64,000 nt of DNA from the NCBI GenBank assembly GCA_910578505.1, contig CAJTPV010000002.1, forward strand, positions 99,834-163,833. The letters are read 5' to 3'. How positions within the stretch are numbered: the first letter of the stretch is position 1; each line of letters begins with the position of its first letter. The position numbers and the translations under genes are program-made. The stretch is from an uncultured Oscillospiraceae bacterium (lineage in GTDB: Bacteria; Bacillota; Clostridia; Oscillospirales; Oscillospiraceae). The notes below the pieces were generated by a model. It had not been told where the DNA came from, searched no databases, and saw nothing but the letters and a program-made list of their open reading frames with translations. Below, piece by piece: positions 1-7,941 of this stretch.

Positions 1-1267
1 GCAGAACATCCCCGCGCCAGCCGGCGACCCGGACGCCCCCCTGCGGGCCCTGATCTTTGACAGCTACTACGACGCCTATAAGGGCGTGATCGTCTACTTC
101 CGCATCATCGACGGCACCATGAAACGGGGCATGCCCATCCGCATGATGGCCTCCGGCGCGGAGTATCAGATCCTGGAGTGCGGCTTTCTGCGGCCCCTGG
201 GCTATGAGCCCTGCGACCAGCTGCAGGCGGGGCAGGTGGGCTATTTCACCGCGTCCATCAAGAACGTGCGGGACACGGAGGTGGGCGACACCGTCACCAG
301 CAGCGATTCCCCGGCGGCGGAGTCCCTGCCCGGCTACCGCAAGGCCCAGCCCATGGTCTACTGCGGCGTGTACACCGAGGACGGCAGCAAGTACCCGGAC
401 CTGCGGGACGCCCTGGAGAAGCTGCAGCTCAACGACGCCTCCCTGACCTTTGAGCCGGAGAGCTCGGCGGCTCTGGGCTTCGGCTTCCGGTGCGGCTTTC
501 TGGGCATGCTCCACACGGAGGTCATCCAGGAGCGGCTGGAGCGGGAATTCGACCTGGACCTCATCACCACCCTGCCCTCCGTCATCTACAAGGTGACCAG
601 GACCGACGGCAGCCAGGTGAATGTGGACAACCCCCACAACTACCCGGACCCCAGCGTCATCCAGGAGGCCCAGGAGCCCTATGTGAAGGTCTCTATTATA
701 ACACCTAACGAGTATGTAGGCAACATCATGCCTCTGTGCCAGGACCGGCGGGGGGAATTCAAGGACATGCAGTATCTGGACACCCACCTGGTGGAGCTGC
801 ACTACCAGATGCCCCTCAACGAGATCATCTACGATTTCTTCGACACCCTGAAGGCCCATACCAAGGGCTACGCCTCCCTGGACTATGAGCTGAGCGGCTA
901 CCGGCCCAGCGACCTGGTGAAGGTGGACCTGCTGCTCAACGGCGACCAGGTGGACGCGCTGAGCTTCATCGCCCACCGGGACAAGGCCTACCCCAGGGCC
1001 CGGCGGCTGTGCGAGAAGCTGAAGGAGAACATCCCCAGACAGCTCTTCGAGGTGCCCATCCAGGCGGCCATCGGCGGGCGCATCATCGCCAGGGAGACGG
1101 TGAAGGCCATGCGCAAGGACGTGCTGGCCAAGTGCTACGGCGGCGACATCACCCGCAAGAAAAAGCTGCTGGAGAAGCAGAAGGAGGGCAAGAAGAAGAT
1201 GCGCAACCTGGGCACGGTGCAGCTGCCCACGGAGGCGTTTATGGCCGTGCTGAAATTGGATGAGTAG
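1..1267 (+). CDS. lepA: Elongation factor 4 (LepA), 3' part
   Basis: The reading frame is open from base 2 through the window edge, so the 5' part of the gene lies outside. About 421 of the roughly 600 residues of the family are present: the end of the GTPase domain, domain II, the EF-G-like domain III/V region and the LepA-specific C-terminal domain. The C-terminal block with [18 protein letters not shown], followed by a Lys-rich stretch and the end [11 protein letters not shown], is typical of LepA and separates it from EF-G. LepA is a ribosome-associated GTPase that acts on stalled or mistranslocated ribosomes. An internal ATG at 122 is not the start, because homologous sequence continues upstream of it. 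Confidence 0.97.
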   Translation, partial: QNIPAPAGDPDAPLRALIFDSYYDAYKGVIVYFRIIDGTMKRGMPIRMMASGAEYQILECGFLRPLGYEPCDQLQAGQVGYFTASIKNVRDTEVGDTVTSSDSPAAESLPGYRKAQPMVYCGVYTEDGSKYPDLRDALEKLQLNDASLTFEPESSAALGFGFRCGFLGMLHTEVIQERLEREFDLDLITTLPSVIYKVTRTDGSQVNVDNPHNYPDPSVIQEAQEPYVKVSIITPNEYVGNIMPLCQDRRGEFKDMQYLDTHLVELHYQMPLNEIIYDFFDTLKAHTKGYASLDYELSGYRPSDLVKVDLLLNGDQVDALSFIAHRDKAYPRARRLCEKLKENIPRQLFEVPIQAAIGGRIIARETVKAMRKDVLAKCYGGDITRKKKLLEKQKEGKKKMRNLGTVQLPTEAFMAVLKLDE

Positions 1268-1310
1268 ATACGGTTTGTGATGGAATTATGAGGAAAAGAG
1301 GAAAGACAGC

Positions 1311-2174
1311 GTGAAGACAGCGATTATTACCGACAGCAACAGCGGCATCACCAGGGAGCTGGGCCAGCAGTGGGGCGTGCGGATCGTGCCCATGCCCATC
1401 ATCATTGAAAACGAGACGTATTATGAGGGCGTGGACCTGTTTCCGGAGACGTTTTTCCACCTCCTGCGGGAGGGGAAAAATGTGTCCACCTCCCAGCCCG
1501 CGCCGGAGGACATCCTCACCGAGTGGGACGGCGCCCTCTCCAGCGGATACGACGAGGTGGTCTATATCCCCATGACCAGCGGCCTGAGCAGCTCCTGCCA
1601 GACGGCGCTGATCCTGGCCGCGGACTACGGCGGACGGGTGCAGGTGGCGGACAACCACCAGATCTCCGTGCCCCTGAAGAACGCCGTCCGGGACGCGCTG
1701 GACCTGGCGGAGGCCGGCCTGTCCGCCAGAGAGATCAAGGCGCGGCTGGAGGATGTCGGGATGGACTCCCTGATCTACATCGGAGTGGATACCCTGGAAT
1801 ACCTGAAGAAGGGCGGGCGGGTCACGCCGGCGGCGGCGGCCATGGGCACGGTGCTGGGCATCAAGCCGCTGCTGACCATCAGGGGCGAGAAGCTGGACAC
1901 CTTCGCCAAGGTGCGGGGGACAAAGCAGTGCAAGGCCCGGCTCCTGGAGGCCATGAAAAAGAGCGTGGCCGAGTACCGGGCCAGGGGCTGGGACATCCGG
2001 GTGGACGCCTCCGGCAGCTTTGACCGCAGGGAGGAGGAGGAGGAGTGGCGCGCCCTGGCGGCCCAGGCGTTTCCGGGGGAGCCCATCCAGTATGACCCCC
2101 TGACACTGAGCATCGCCAGCCACACCGGGCCGGGGGCCTTCGCCATGGGCATCAGCAGAAGAATCCCGGCGTAA
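1311..2174 (+). CDS. DegV family fatty-acid-binding protein
   Basis: 287 residues, the usual length of DegV/FakB-type proteins. The N-terminus has the family's TDSNSGI block, followed by the SQPAPEDI and MTSGLSSSCQTA segments that form the fatty-acid-binding pocket region. DegV proteins bind a single fatty acid, and some serve as acyl carriers for the FakA kinase. I see no fakA here, so the partner is unknown. The start is a GTG with an upstream AGGAAAAGAGGAAAG purine run; no better ATG exists in frame near it. It follows lepA by 43 nt and ends just before a bidirectional hairpin. Confidence 0.9.
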   Translation: MKTAIITDSNSGITRELGQQWGVRIVPMPIIIENETYYEGVDLFPETFFHLLREGKNVSTSQPAPEDILTEWDGALSSGYDEVVYIPMTSGLSSSCQTALILAADYGGRVQVADNHQISVPLKNAVRDALDLAEAGLSAREIKARLEDVGMDSLIYIGVDTLEYLKKGGRVTPAAAAMGTVLGIKPLLTIRGEKLDTFAKVRGTKQCKARLLEAMKKSVAEYRARGWDIRVDASGSFDRREEEEEWRALAAQAFPGEPIQYDPLTLSIASHTGPGAFAMGISRRIPA

Positions 2175-2196
2175 GCAGGCCGCCTGTATGGACGCA

Positions 2197-2234
2197 AAAA
2201 GGACCGCTGCCTCCTTTTGGGGGGAACGGTCCTT
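2197..2234. terminator. Bidirectional intrinsic terminator
   Basis: Outer arms GGACCG (2202-2207) and CGGTCC (2227-2232) enclose a further CCTCC/GGGGG pairing. A-rich sequence lies on the left and TTT on the right, so the hairpin can end both the DegV gene and the convergent small gene on the minus strand. Confidence 0.65.
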
Positions 2235-2245
2235 TACTGCTGTCT

Positions 2246-2452
2246 TCAATTGGTCTGCATTTGTTCCGACTGCTGAGGGAGCAGCTCCAGCGCCGGCAGG
2301 AAATCCCCGCCCGCCGCCCGCCAGCCCGCTTTATAAGCGGCGCGCACCGCGGAAAACAGGAGGCCCTCCGATTTCTCATAGGCATCGCTCTCCAGGTATT
2401 CCTCGAACTTCGACTCAAACGCATCGCTCATGGCGGTTCCGTTTTTTCGCAT
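2246..2452 (-). CDS. Small conserved-looking hypothetical protein, 68 aa
   Basis: Acidic, helical small protein with the run KFEEYLESDAYEKSEGLLF followed by VRAAYKAGWRAAGG. I do not assign a function. It converges on the DegV gene across a shared terminator, which supports it as a real gene. Two starts are possible: the ATG at 2452 or the ATG giving MSDAFESK at 2431. Neither has an ideal ribosome site: an AAGGAG lies 15 nt before the first, and GGAACC before the second. Confidence 0.6.
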   Translation of the reverse strand: MRKNGTAMSDAFESKFEEYLESDAYEKSEGLLFSAVRAAYKAGWRAAGGDFLPALELLPQQSEQMQTN

Positions 2453-2568
2453 GCGCTTCTTTTGCGCTCCTTTCCTTCACAAAAATCTGTCTTCGCCGGG
2501 CCGGCCCGGCGGCAGGGCGCTCCGCTGATAACGCCCTGCCAGGCCATCCCGCCGAGACAAATAGAAAA

Positions 2569-2600
2569 GCGGTGCAGGTTCATAGAGTACCCTACACCGC
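2569..2600 (-). terminator. Terminator-like hairpin of an unknown minus-strand transcript
   Basis: Ten-base arms (2569-2578 and 2591-2600) pair with one imperfect position. On the plus strand that position is a C-A mismatch, but on the minus strand it is a G-U wobble, and the minus strand continues into TTTTCTATTT. This points to a minus-strand RNA ending here. No convincing gene lies upstream on that strand between 2600 and 2740, so an unannotated small RNA is possible. Confidence 0.4.
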
Positions 2601-2709
2601 ATATATACGACGCACACACGCCTCTACCACACCTCAGCTCCTTGGGCCAAAACGCCGTCCAGAGCCTGCTCTCCCCAAAAAAATACACTGCTGGTGATGG
2701 ATAAGGCTA

Positions 2710-2738
2710 TTGAAAAAGCCGCAGGGAGATGGTATAAT
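2710..2738 (+). promoter_or_regulatory. Sigma-A promoter of candidate small RNA
   Basis: TTGAAA (2710-2715), a 17-nt spacer and a perfect TATAAT (2733-2738). No open reading frame with a ribosome site starts in the next 300 nt, so the promoter probably drives a non-coding transcript beginning near 2745. Confidence 0.75.
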
Positions 2739-2744
2739 AGAGAT

Positions 2745-2830
2745 TGGGCGTAGCAAAAGCTACTGTGTAGGAGCCGTCACTCCTGCATGAGGGGTATAGG
2801 GGACCCTCATCTCCTATGCCCTGCCTTTTA
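2745..2830 (+). ncRNA. Candidate small structured RNA of unknown family
   Basis: Directly downstream of a near-consensus promoter. Stem 1 is GTAGC/GCTAC (2750-2763). Stem 2 is GTAGGAG/CTCCTGC (2767-2786). Stem 3 is ATGAGGG/CCCTCAT (2787-2810). A further pairing, GGGTATAGG (2792-2800) with CCTATGCCC (2813-2821), is followed by TGCCTTTTATTT and looks like a terminator. Stem 3 and the last pairing interleave, so they form either a pseudoknot or two exclusive states. I do not recognise an established RNA family. From 2840 to 2930 I see only short A/T-rich direct repeats of AATTCTACAG. Confidence 0.5.
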
Positions 2831-2932
2831 TTTGTCTCAACGCTAACAGTATAGCACGTTTCGCCCTCTCTTGCAAGACCTTTTTACAGAATTCTACAGC
2901 AAATTCTACAGCCGGATCCCGCAGAAAGTCTT

Positions 2933-2966
2933 CTTTGCCGTCCCTCGGGGCGGCAAAGATTTTTCT
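2933..2966 (+). terminator. Hairpin with T-run before the M16 operon
   Basis: CTTTGCCG (2933-2940) pairs with CGGCAAAG (2951-2958), followed by ATTTTTCT. It would stop read-through into the downstream operon from the small RNA region. Confidence 0.6.
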
Positions 2967-2999
2967 GTGAACGAATCGTAAAAAAATTGTCCCACCCTA

Positions 3000-3028
3000 T
3001 GGAAAGTAATCAAAAAATAGTATATACT
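3000..3028 (+). promoter_or_regulatory. Promoter of the M16 peptidase / lgt operon
   Basis: TGGAAA (3000-3005), a 17-nt spacer and TATACT (3023-3028), about 36 nt before the first gene. That gene has a strong AAGGAGA ribosome site. Confidence 0.5.
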
Positions 3029-3063
3029 AGGAGAGATTTGACAAAAGAAGGAGACCCCCTGAT

Positions 3064-4326
3064 ATGACGCGACAACTGCTGACAGATAACGTATATCTCA
3101 CCTATGTTCCCTCGGAAAAATTCAAGACCAGCTTCCTCAGCGCCCAGATGGTCATGCCCCTGGCCAGCCGGACCGCCGGCCTCAACGCCCTGCTGGTGAA
3201 CGTCCTCAGCCGGGGCACCGCCCGCTGCCCGGACATGGACGCCCTGGGCCGGGAGCTGGACATGCTCTACGGCGCCCGCCTGGACCCCGCCGTCCGGCGG
3301 AAGGGCGAAAACCAGATCTTCGGCTTTGTGGCCAGCTGCATTGACGACAAGTACCTCTCCGGCAGCGAGAAGCTGCTGGAGCCCCTGACCGAGCTGATGG
3401 GGGAGATGCTCTGCTCCCCCGCCCTCCAGGACGGACGGCTGAACCCGGCGTACGTGGAGAGCGAGCAGGCCAATCTCATCGACCTCATCCGCAGCGACGT
3501 CAACGACAAGCGGGCCTATGCCGCCCGCCGCCTGCGGGAGGAGATGTTCGCCGGCGAGCCCTTCGGCGTCAACCGCTTAGGCGCCGCCGGGGACGTGGAG
3601 GCCATCACCCCGGAGCAGCTGGACCGGCATTACCGCGCCATCCTGCCCCAGGTCCGGCTGGAGCTGTTCTACTGCGGCTCCGCCTCTGCGGAGCGGGCAG
3701 CCGCGGCCTACCGCCGGGCCCTGGCGGGCCTGCCCCGGTCCGGGGGGCTGGACGCCGCGGTCACCAGCCGCCGGGCCGCGCCGGCGCAGCCCCGCCTGGT
3801 GACGGAGGAGCTGGACGTCACCCAGGGCAAGCTGTGCATCGGCTACCGCACCGACAGCCCCGACGAGCACGCCTCCATCGTCGCCAACGCCATGTTCGGC
3901 GGCAGCAGCAACTCCAAGCTGTTCCTCAACGTGCGGGAAAGGCTGTCCCTGTGCTACTATGCCGGCAGCAGCTACGACCGGGAGAAGGGGGCGCTGATGG
4001 TGTCCTCGGGCATCGAGTTTGCAAACTACGACCGGGCCATGGCGGAGATCGCCGCCCAGCTGGCGGCCATCCAGCGGGGGGACTGGGAGGACTGGGAGTT
4101 TACAGGGGCCAAGAGCTACCTGCTCAACAACTTCCGCTCCATGGAGGACTTCGCCTCCTCCCTGGAGAGCTACCTGCTGTTCCAGGCGGTCAGCGGCAGC
4201 AAGGAGACGCTGGGCGAGCTGATGGAGGCCGTGGAGGCCGTGACGCCGGAGCGGGTCATGGAGGCCGCCAGGGCCATCCGCCCGGATACCATTTATTTCC
4301 TCAAGGGGAAGGAGACACAGGAATGA
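3064..4326 (+). CDS. M16-family peptidase-like protein, YmfF type (non-catalytic partner)
   Basis: 420 residues with the two-lobe M16 fold. It lacks the HxxEH zinc motif in the N-terminal half, where the next gene has it. This matches the inactive partner of YmfF/YmfH-type pairs, in which two half-proteins assemble into one zinc peptidase. The substrate in this organism cannot be read from the sequence. The stop overlaps the start of the next gene (ATGA at 4323-4326), which implies translational coupling and equimolar production. The ribosome site is AAGGAGA. Confidence 0.85.
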   Translation: MTRQLLTDNVYLTYVPSEKFKTSFLSAQMVMPLASRTAGLNALLVNVLSRGTARCPDMDALGRELDMLYGARLDPAVRRKGENQIFGFVASCIDDKYLSGSEKLLEPLTELMGEMLCSPALQDGRLNPAYVESEQANLIDLIRSDVNDKRAYAARRLREEMFAGEPFGVNRLGAAGDVEAITPEQLDRHYRAILPQVRLELFYCGSASAERAAAAYRRALAGLPRSGGLDAAVTSRRAAPAQPRLVTEELDVTQGKLCIGYRTDSPDEHASIVANAMFGGSSNSKLFLNVRERLSLCYYAGSSYDREKGALMVSSGIEFANYDRAMAEIAAQLAAIQRGDWEDWEFTGAKSYLLNNFRSMEDFASSLESYLLFQAVSGSKETLGELMEAVEAVTPERVMEAARAIRPDTIYFLKGKETQE

Positions 4327-5594
4327 TCGTGAAGGAATACCCCCGTCTGGGAGAAAAGATTTACCGGCACAGGCTGTCCAACGGCCTGGAGGTGGTGGTG
4401 GCCAGCAAGCCGCGCCACGCCCGCAGCTACGCCTTTTTTGCCACCCGGTACGGCGGCATGGACCTGCGCTTCCAGCTGGACGGACGCTGGCTGGACACCC
4501 CCGCCGGCATCGCCCACTACCTGGAGCACAAGATGTTTGACACCAAGGAGGGGAACGTGCTCCAGGAGTTCGCCAAAAACGGCGCCTATGACAACGCCTT
4601 CACCAGCAACGCCATCACCGCCTACCACGTGGAGTGTACGGAGCACTTCTATGAAAACCTCCGCCTGCTGCTCAGCTTTGTGTCCGTGCCCTACTTCACG
4701 GATGAGAGCGTGGAGAAGGAGCAGGGCATCATCGCCCAGGAGATCCGCATGACGGAGGACGACCCCGACTGGCGGGTCTACGCCGACCTGATGGAGAGCC
4801 TGTATGAGGACAGCCCGGTCCGGGTCCCGGTGGCCGGCACGGTGGAGAGCATCCGGCAGATTACGCCCCAGACCCTCTACGACTGCCACAAGGCCTTCTA
4901 TACGCCGTCCAACATGATCCTGGTGTGCGTGGGCAATCTGGACCCGGAGCAGGTGGTGCGGACAGCGGAGGAGATTCTGCCCAAAGAGAGCGGCCCCGTC
5001 ATCGCCCGGGATTACGGCCAGGAGAAGAGCCTGCTCCCGGTCCGGCAGGAGTCCCGCCGGACCATGGAGGTGGCCATGCCCATGTTCCTGGCGGGGTACA
5101 AGTGCGCCCTTGAGGAGAGCGGGGACGCCCACCTGCGCCAGAGCATCATTGGGGACCTGGCCTGCGACGTGCTCTTCGGCGACTCCAGCCCCCTGTATAC
5201 CCGGCTGTACGCCGAGGGGGCCATCAACGGCAGCCTGGGCGGCAACTTCGACCTGCTGCCGGGGGCGGCGTATCTGTACGTGGGCGGCGACGCCAAGGAC
5301 CCCCGCTATGTATTTGACGCAATCACCGCCCAGGCCCGGCGGCTGGGGCAGGAGGGCATCGACGGCAGCTTCTACGAGCAGATCCGCCGGGCCTCCTACG
5401 GGCAGATGATCCGGAGCCTGAATTCCTTTGAGAACATCGCGGTAAGCATGACGGAGGGCTACTTCCGCCGCTTCGACTACTACCACTTCCCGGAGGTCTT
5501 CGCGTCTGTGAGCAAGGCGGATGTGGAGGCGTTCCTGCGGGAGAACGTGACGGAGGAGCGGGCGGCGCTGTCCATCATCGACCCGGCCCAGTGA
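4323..5594 (+). CDS. M16-family zinc peptidase, YmfH type (catalytic)
   Basis: 423 residues starting at the ATG that overlaps the previous stop; an upstream in-frame extension to 3834 is only a shadow inside the preceding gene. The zinc motif HYLEH is at residues 65-69, and a downstream EQGIIAQEIRMTEDD segment near residue 140 supplies the third ligand region. The RxxY-type C-terminal half is intact. It forms the catalytic half with the preceding protein. A cytoplasmic location is likely since neither protein has a signal peptide. Confidence 0.9.
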   Translation: MIVKEYPRLGEKIYRHRLSNGLEVVVASKPRHARSYAFFATRYGGMDLRFQLDGRWLDTPAGIAHYLEHKMFDTKEGNVLQEFAKNGAYDNAFTSNAITAYHVECTEHFYENLRLLLSFVSVPYFTDESVEKEQGIIAQEIRMTEDDPDWRVYADLMESLYEDSPVRVPVAGTVESIRQITPQTLYDCHKAFYTPSNMILVCVGNLDPEQVVRTAEEILPKESGPVIARDYGQEKSLLPVRQESRRTMEVAMPMFLAGYKCALEESGDAHLRQSIIGDLACDVLFGDSSPLYTRLYAEGAINGSLGGNFDLLPGAAYLYVGGDAKDPRYVFDAITAQARRLGQEGIDGSFYEQIRRASYGQMIRSLNSFENIAVSMTEGYFRRFDYYHFPEVFASVSKADVEAFLRENVTEERAALSIIDPAQ

Positions 5595-5610
5595 CACGGA
5601 GGGAGCAGCT

Positions 5611-6543
5611 ATGAACGTGAGAACGGATATGCCCATCAGCTTTCCCGGCCTGTTTCCGGACTGGTCGTTCAACCCCTCCCGGGTGGCCATTGACGTGGGC
5701 AACGGGATCTACTGGTACGGCATCATCATCTGCGCAGGCCTGATCCTGGCGGTCCTCTTCTGCGCCTGGCGGGCCAAGGACTACGGCCTGACGGGCGACA
5801 ACGTATACGACATGATTATCTGGCAGATCCCCCTCTGTATTCTCGGCTCAAGGATCTACTACGTGGTATTTTATCTGGATCTGTACCGGAACGGGGACGG
5901 CAGTCTGAACTGGGGCAAGATCGCCGCCATCTGGGACGGCGGACTGGCCATCTACGGCACGGTCATCATGTCGTGCATCGTGCTGTGGATCTTCTGCAAG
6001 CGGAAAAAAATCCCCTTTGGCGCGTTTGCGGACCTGGGGTGCATGGGCCTGCTGATCGGGCAGTCTGTGGGGCGCTGGGGGAACTTCATGAACCGGGAGG
6101 CCTTCGGGGGCGAGACGACCGTACCCTGGCGGATGCGGCTGTGGACGTCGGCCACGGAGTATATCGAGGTGCACCCCACGTTTTTCTACGAGAGCCTGTG
6201 GAATCTGATCGGCCTGCTGCTGATTGTCCTTCTGATTGCCCGCGCCAGGACCTTCGACGGGGAAAACACGTGCTTCTATTTCATCTGGTACGGCATTGGG
6301 CGGGCCTGGATCGAGGGCATGCGGACGGACAGCCTCTATTTTTTCAACGCCCAGCTGTTCGGCCAGCCGGTGCGGGTCAGCCAGGTGCTGAGTCTGGTGC
6401 TGGCGGCGGCGGCGTTTGTGGTGCTGGTGGTGAACAAGCGGCGGCATCCCCACGGGCGTGAGGCGCTGTATGTGACGCGGAAAGCGGCCATGGAGGCCGT
6501 TTCCCCGCAGGAGGAGCAGGAGGCAGCGGAGCATGAGCCATAA
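5611..6543 (+). CDS. lgt: Prolipoprotein diacylglyceryl transferase
   Basis: Transfers the diacylglyceryl group of phosphatidylglycerol to the lipobox cysteine of prelipoproteins in the membrane. The Lgt signature GQSVGRWGNFMNREAFG lies at residues 150-166. Seven membrane segments are visible, beginning with GIYWYGIIICAGLILAVLF. Length 310, slightly longer than usual because of a Glu-rich C-terminal tail. It begins 16 nt after the M16 gene with a GGAGGGAGC ribosome site and overlaps the next gene by 11 nt. A substrate in this window is the sugar-binding lipoprotein at 34955. Confidence 0.96.
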   Translation: MNVRTDMPISFPGLFPDWSFNPSRVAIDVGNGIYWYGIIICAGLILAVLFCAWRAKDYGLTGDNVYDMIIWQIPLCILGSRIYYVVFYLDLYRNGDGSLNWGKIAAIWDGGLAIYGTVIMSCIVLWIFCKRKKIPFGAFADLGCMGLLIGQSVGRWGNFMNREAFGGETTVPWRMRLWTSATEYIEVHPTFFYESLWNLIGLLLIVLLIARARTFDGENTCFYFIWYGIGRAWIEGMRTDSLYFFNAQLFGQPVRVSQVLSLVLAAAAFVVLVVNKRRHPHGREALYVTRKAAMEAVSPQEEQEAAEHEP

Positions 6544-6982
6544 GCGCTTTCCCCTGTTTCTGGACCTGACGGGCCGCCGGGCGGTGGTGCTGGGCGGGGG
6601 GACGGTGGGTCTTCGCCGGGCGGCGGCGCTGGCCCGGTTTGGGGCGGAGGTCACGGTGATCTCCCCCCATCTGTCCGGGGCGCTGGAGGGCATCCGGCAT
6701 ATCCCCCGCGCCTATCAAGCGGGGGACCTGGCGGGGGCCTTTCTGGCCGTGGCCGCGGTCAACGACCCATCGGTCAACGCCGCCGCAGGCCGGGAGGCGC
6801 GTGCGCGGGGCATCCTCTTCAACCGGTCAGACGATCCGGCGGCGTGCGACTTTTTCTTTCCCGCGCTCTGTGAAGGCGGCGGCGTAACAGCCGGCGTGGT
6901 AGGGGACGGCTCCGACCACCGCCGGACTGCCGCCGCCGCGCAGCGGATACGGGAGATGCTGCAAAACAATACCACCCATTAG
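6533..6982 (+). CDS. Precorrin-2 dehydrogenase / siroheme synthase N-terminal domain protein
   Basis: 149 residues forming one NAD(P)-binding Rossmann domain with GGGTVGLRRAAALARFGAEV at the nucleotide site, followed by the family's FNRSDDPAACDFFFPA segment. Oxidises precorrin-2 to sirohydrochlorin. It is shorter than full CysG/Met8 proteins, and the C-terminal helical dimerisation part is reduced to a short tail, so ferrochelatase activity is uncertain. It begins inside the end of lgt and is followed by hemC, cobA-hemD and hemB, consistent with siroheme/corrinoid supply. Confidence 0.85.
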   Translation: MSHKRFPLFLDLTGRRAVVLGGGTVGLRRAAALARFGAEVTVISPHLSGALEGIRHIPRAYQAGDLAGAFLAVAAVNDPSVNAAAGREARARGILFNRSDDPAACDFFFPALCEGGGVTAGVVGDGSDHRRTAAAAQRIREMLQNNTTH

Positions 6983-6985
6983 TTT

Positions 6986-7050
6986 AGGGCCGCCCTTTTC
7001 AAAGGGCGGTGGGTCCAGGGCAAAGCCCTGGCGGGTTTGGGCGGAGCCCA
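6986..7050 (+). repeat. Triple-hairpin intergenic repeat, copy 1
   Basis: Three back-to-back hairpins: CCGCCC/GGGCGG around TTTTCAAA, CCAGGGC/GCCCTGG, and TTGGGC/GCCCAA. The order and the shared core CCTTTTCAAAGG then GGTCCAGGG match the element at 33224-33290. It lies inside the tetrapyrrole operon and ends next to the hemC ribosome site, so it could affect hemC translation. Confidence 0.7.
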
Positions 7051-7059
7051 AGGAGGAGC

Positions 7060-7941
7060 ATGAAACTGATAGTAGGAAGCCGTGGGAGCCGGCTGGCGGT
7101 GATCCAGTCGGAGCTGGTGATGGGGGCCATCGCCCACTCCCACCCGGAAATCGAGCTGTCGCTGCTGACCATGAAAACCACCGGGGACCGGATACTTGAC
7201 CGGCCCCTGGACAAGATCGGCGGCAAGGGCCTGTTTGTGCGGGAGCTGGACGCCGCCCTGCGGGAGGGCAAAACAGACCTGACGGTCCACAGCTGCAAGG
7301 ACCTGCCGGCGGAAATCCCGGCGGACCTGCCGCTGGCGGCATTCACCCGGCGGGAGGACCCGCGGGACGCCCTGGTCCTCCCCCAGGGCGCAGCGGCGCT
7401 GCGCGGCCCCATCGGCTGCTCCAGCCTGCGGCGTCGGCTGCAGCTGGAGGCGCTGTTTCCCGGCGTGGAAACCGTGCCGGTGCGGGGCAACGTGATCACC
7501 CGGCTGGAAAAACTGGACCGGGGCGAATTCGGCGCGCTGGTGCTGGCGGCGGCGGGCCTGAAGCGGCTGGGCCTGGCGGAGCGTATCAGCCGGTATTTCA
7601 CCGTGGACGAGATGATCCCCGCCGCGGGGCAGGGCATCCTGGCGGTGCAGTGCCGGGCGGGGATGGACACCGCCTTTCTGGACGGCGTGGGGGACCGGGA
7701 CGCGGCAATCTGCGCCCGCGCGGAGCGGGCCTACATACAGGCGCTGGACGGCGGCTGCTCGTCGCCGGTGGCGGCCCACGCCATAACGGACGGCAGCTCT
7801 GTCACCATCACAGGGCTGTACGTGGACGAGGCGGGCCGCGTCAGCCGCAAAACCGCCGGCGGCCCTGTTGAACAGGGGGAGGCGCTGGCGCGGGAACTGG
7901 CAAAACAGTTAAAGGAGGACGCATCATGGCGGGAAAAGTAA
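7060..7941 (+). CDS. hemC: Hydroxymethylbilane synthase (porphobilinogen deaminase)
   Basis: Polymerises four porphobilinogens to hydroxymethylbilane. 293 residues from the ATG at 7060, preceded by AAGGAGGAGC; an in-frame extension to 7009 reads through the repeat and is rejected. The N-terminus MKLIVGSRGSRLAVIQS and the segment KDLPAEIP fit the family. The dipyrromethane-cofactor cysteine lies at about residue 233 in DGGCSSPVA. The stop overlaps the start of cobA-hemD by 16 nt. Confidence 0.96.
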   Translation: MKLIVGSRGSRLAVIQSELVMGAIAHSHPEIELSLLTMKTTGDRILDRPLDKIGGKGLFVRELDAALREGKTDLTVHSCKDLPAEIPADLPLAAFTRREDPRDALVLPQGAAALRGPIGCSSLRRRLQLEALFPGVETVPVRGNVITRLEKLDRGEFGALVLAAAGLKRLGLAERISRYFTVDEMIPAAGQGILAVQCRAGMDTAFLDGVGDRDAAICARAERAYIQALDGGCSSPVAAHAITDGSSVTITGLYVDEAGRVSRKTAGGPVEQGEALARELAKQLKEDASWREK

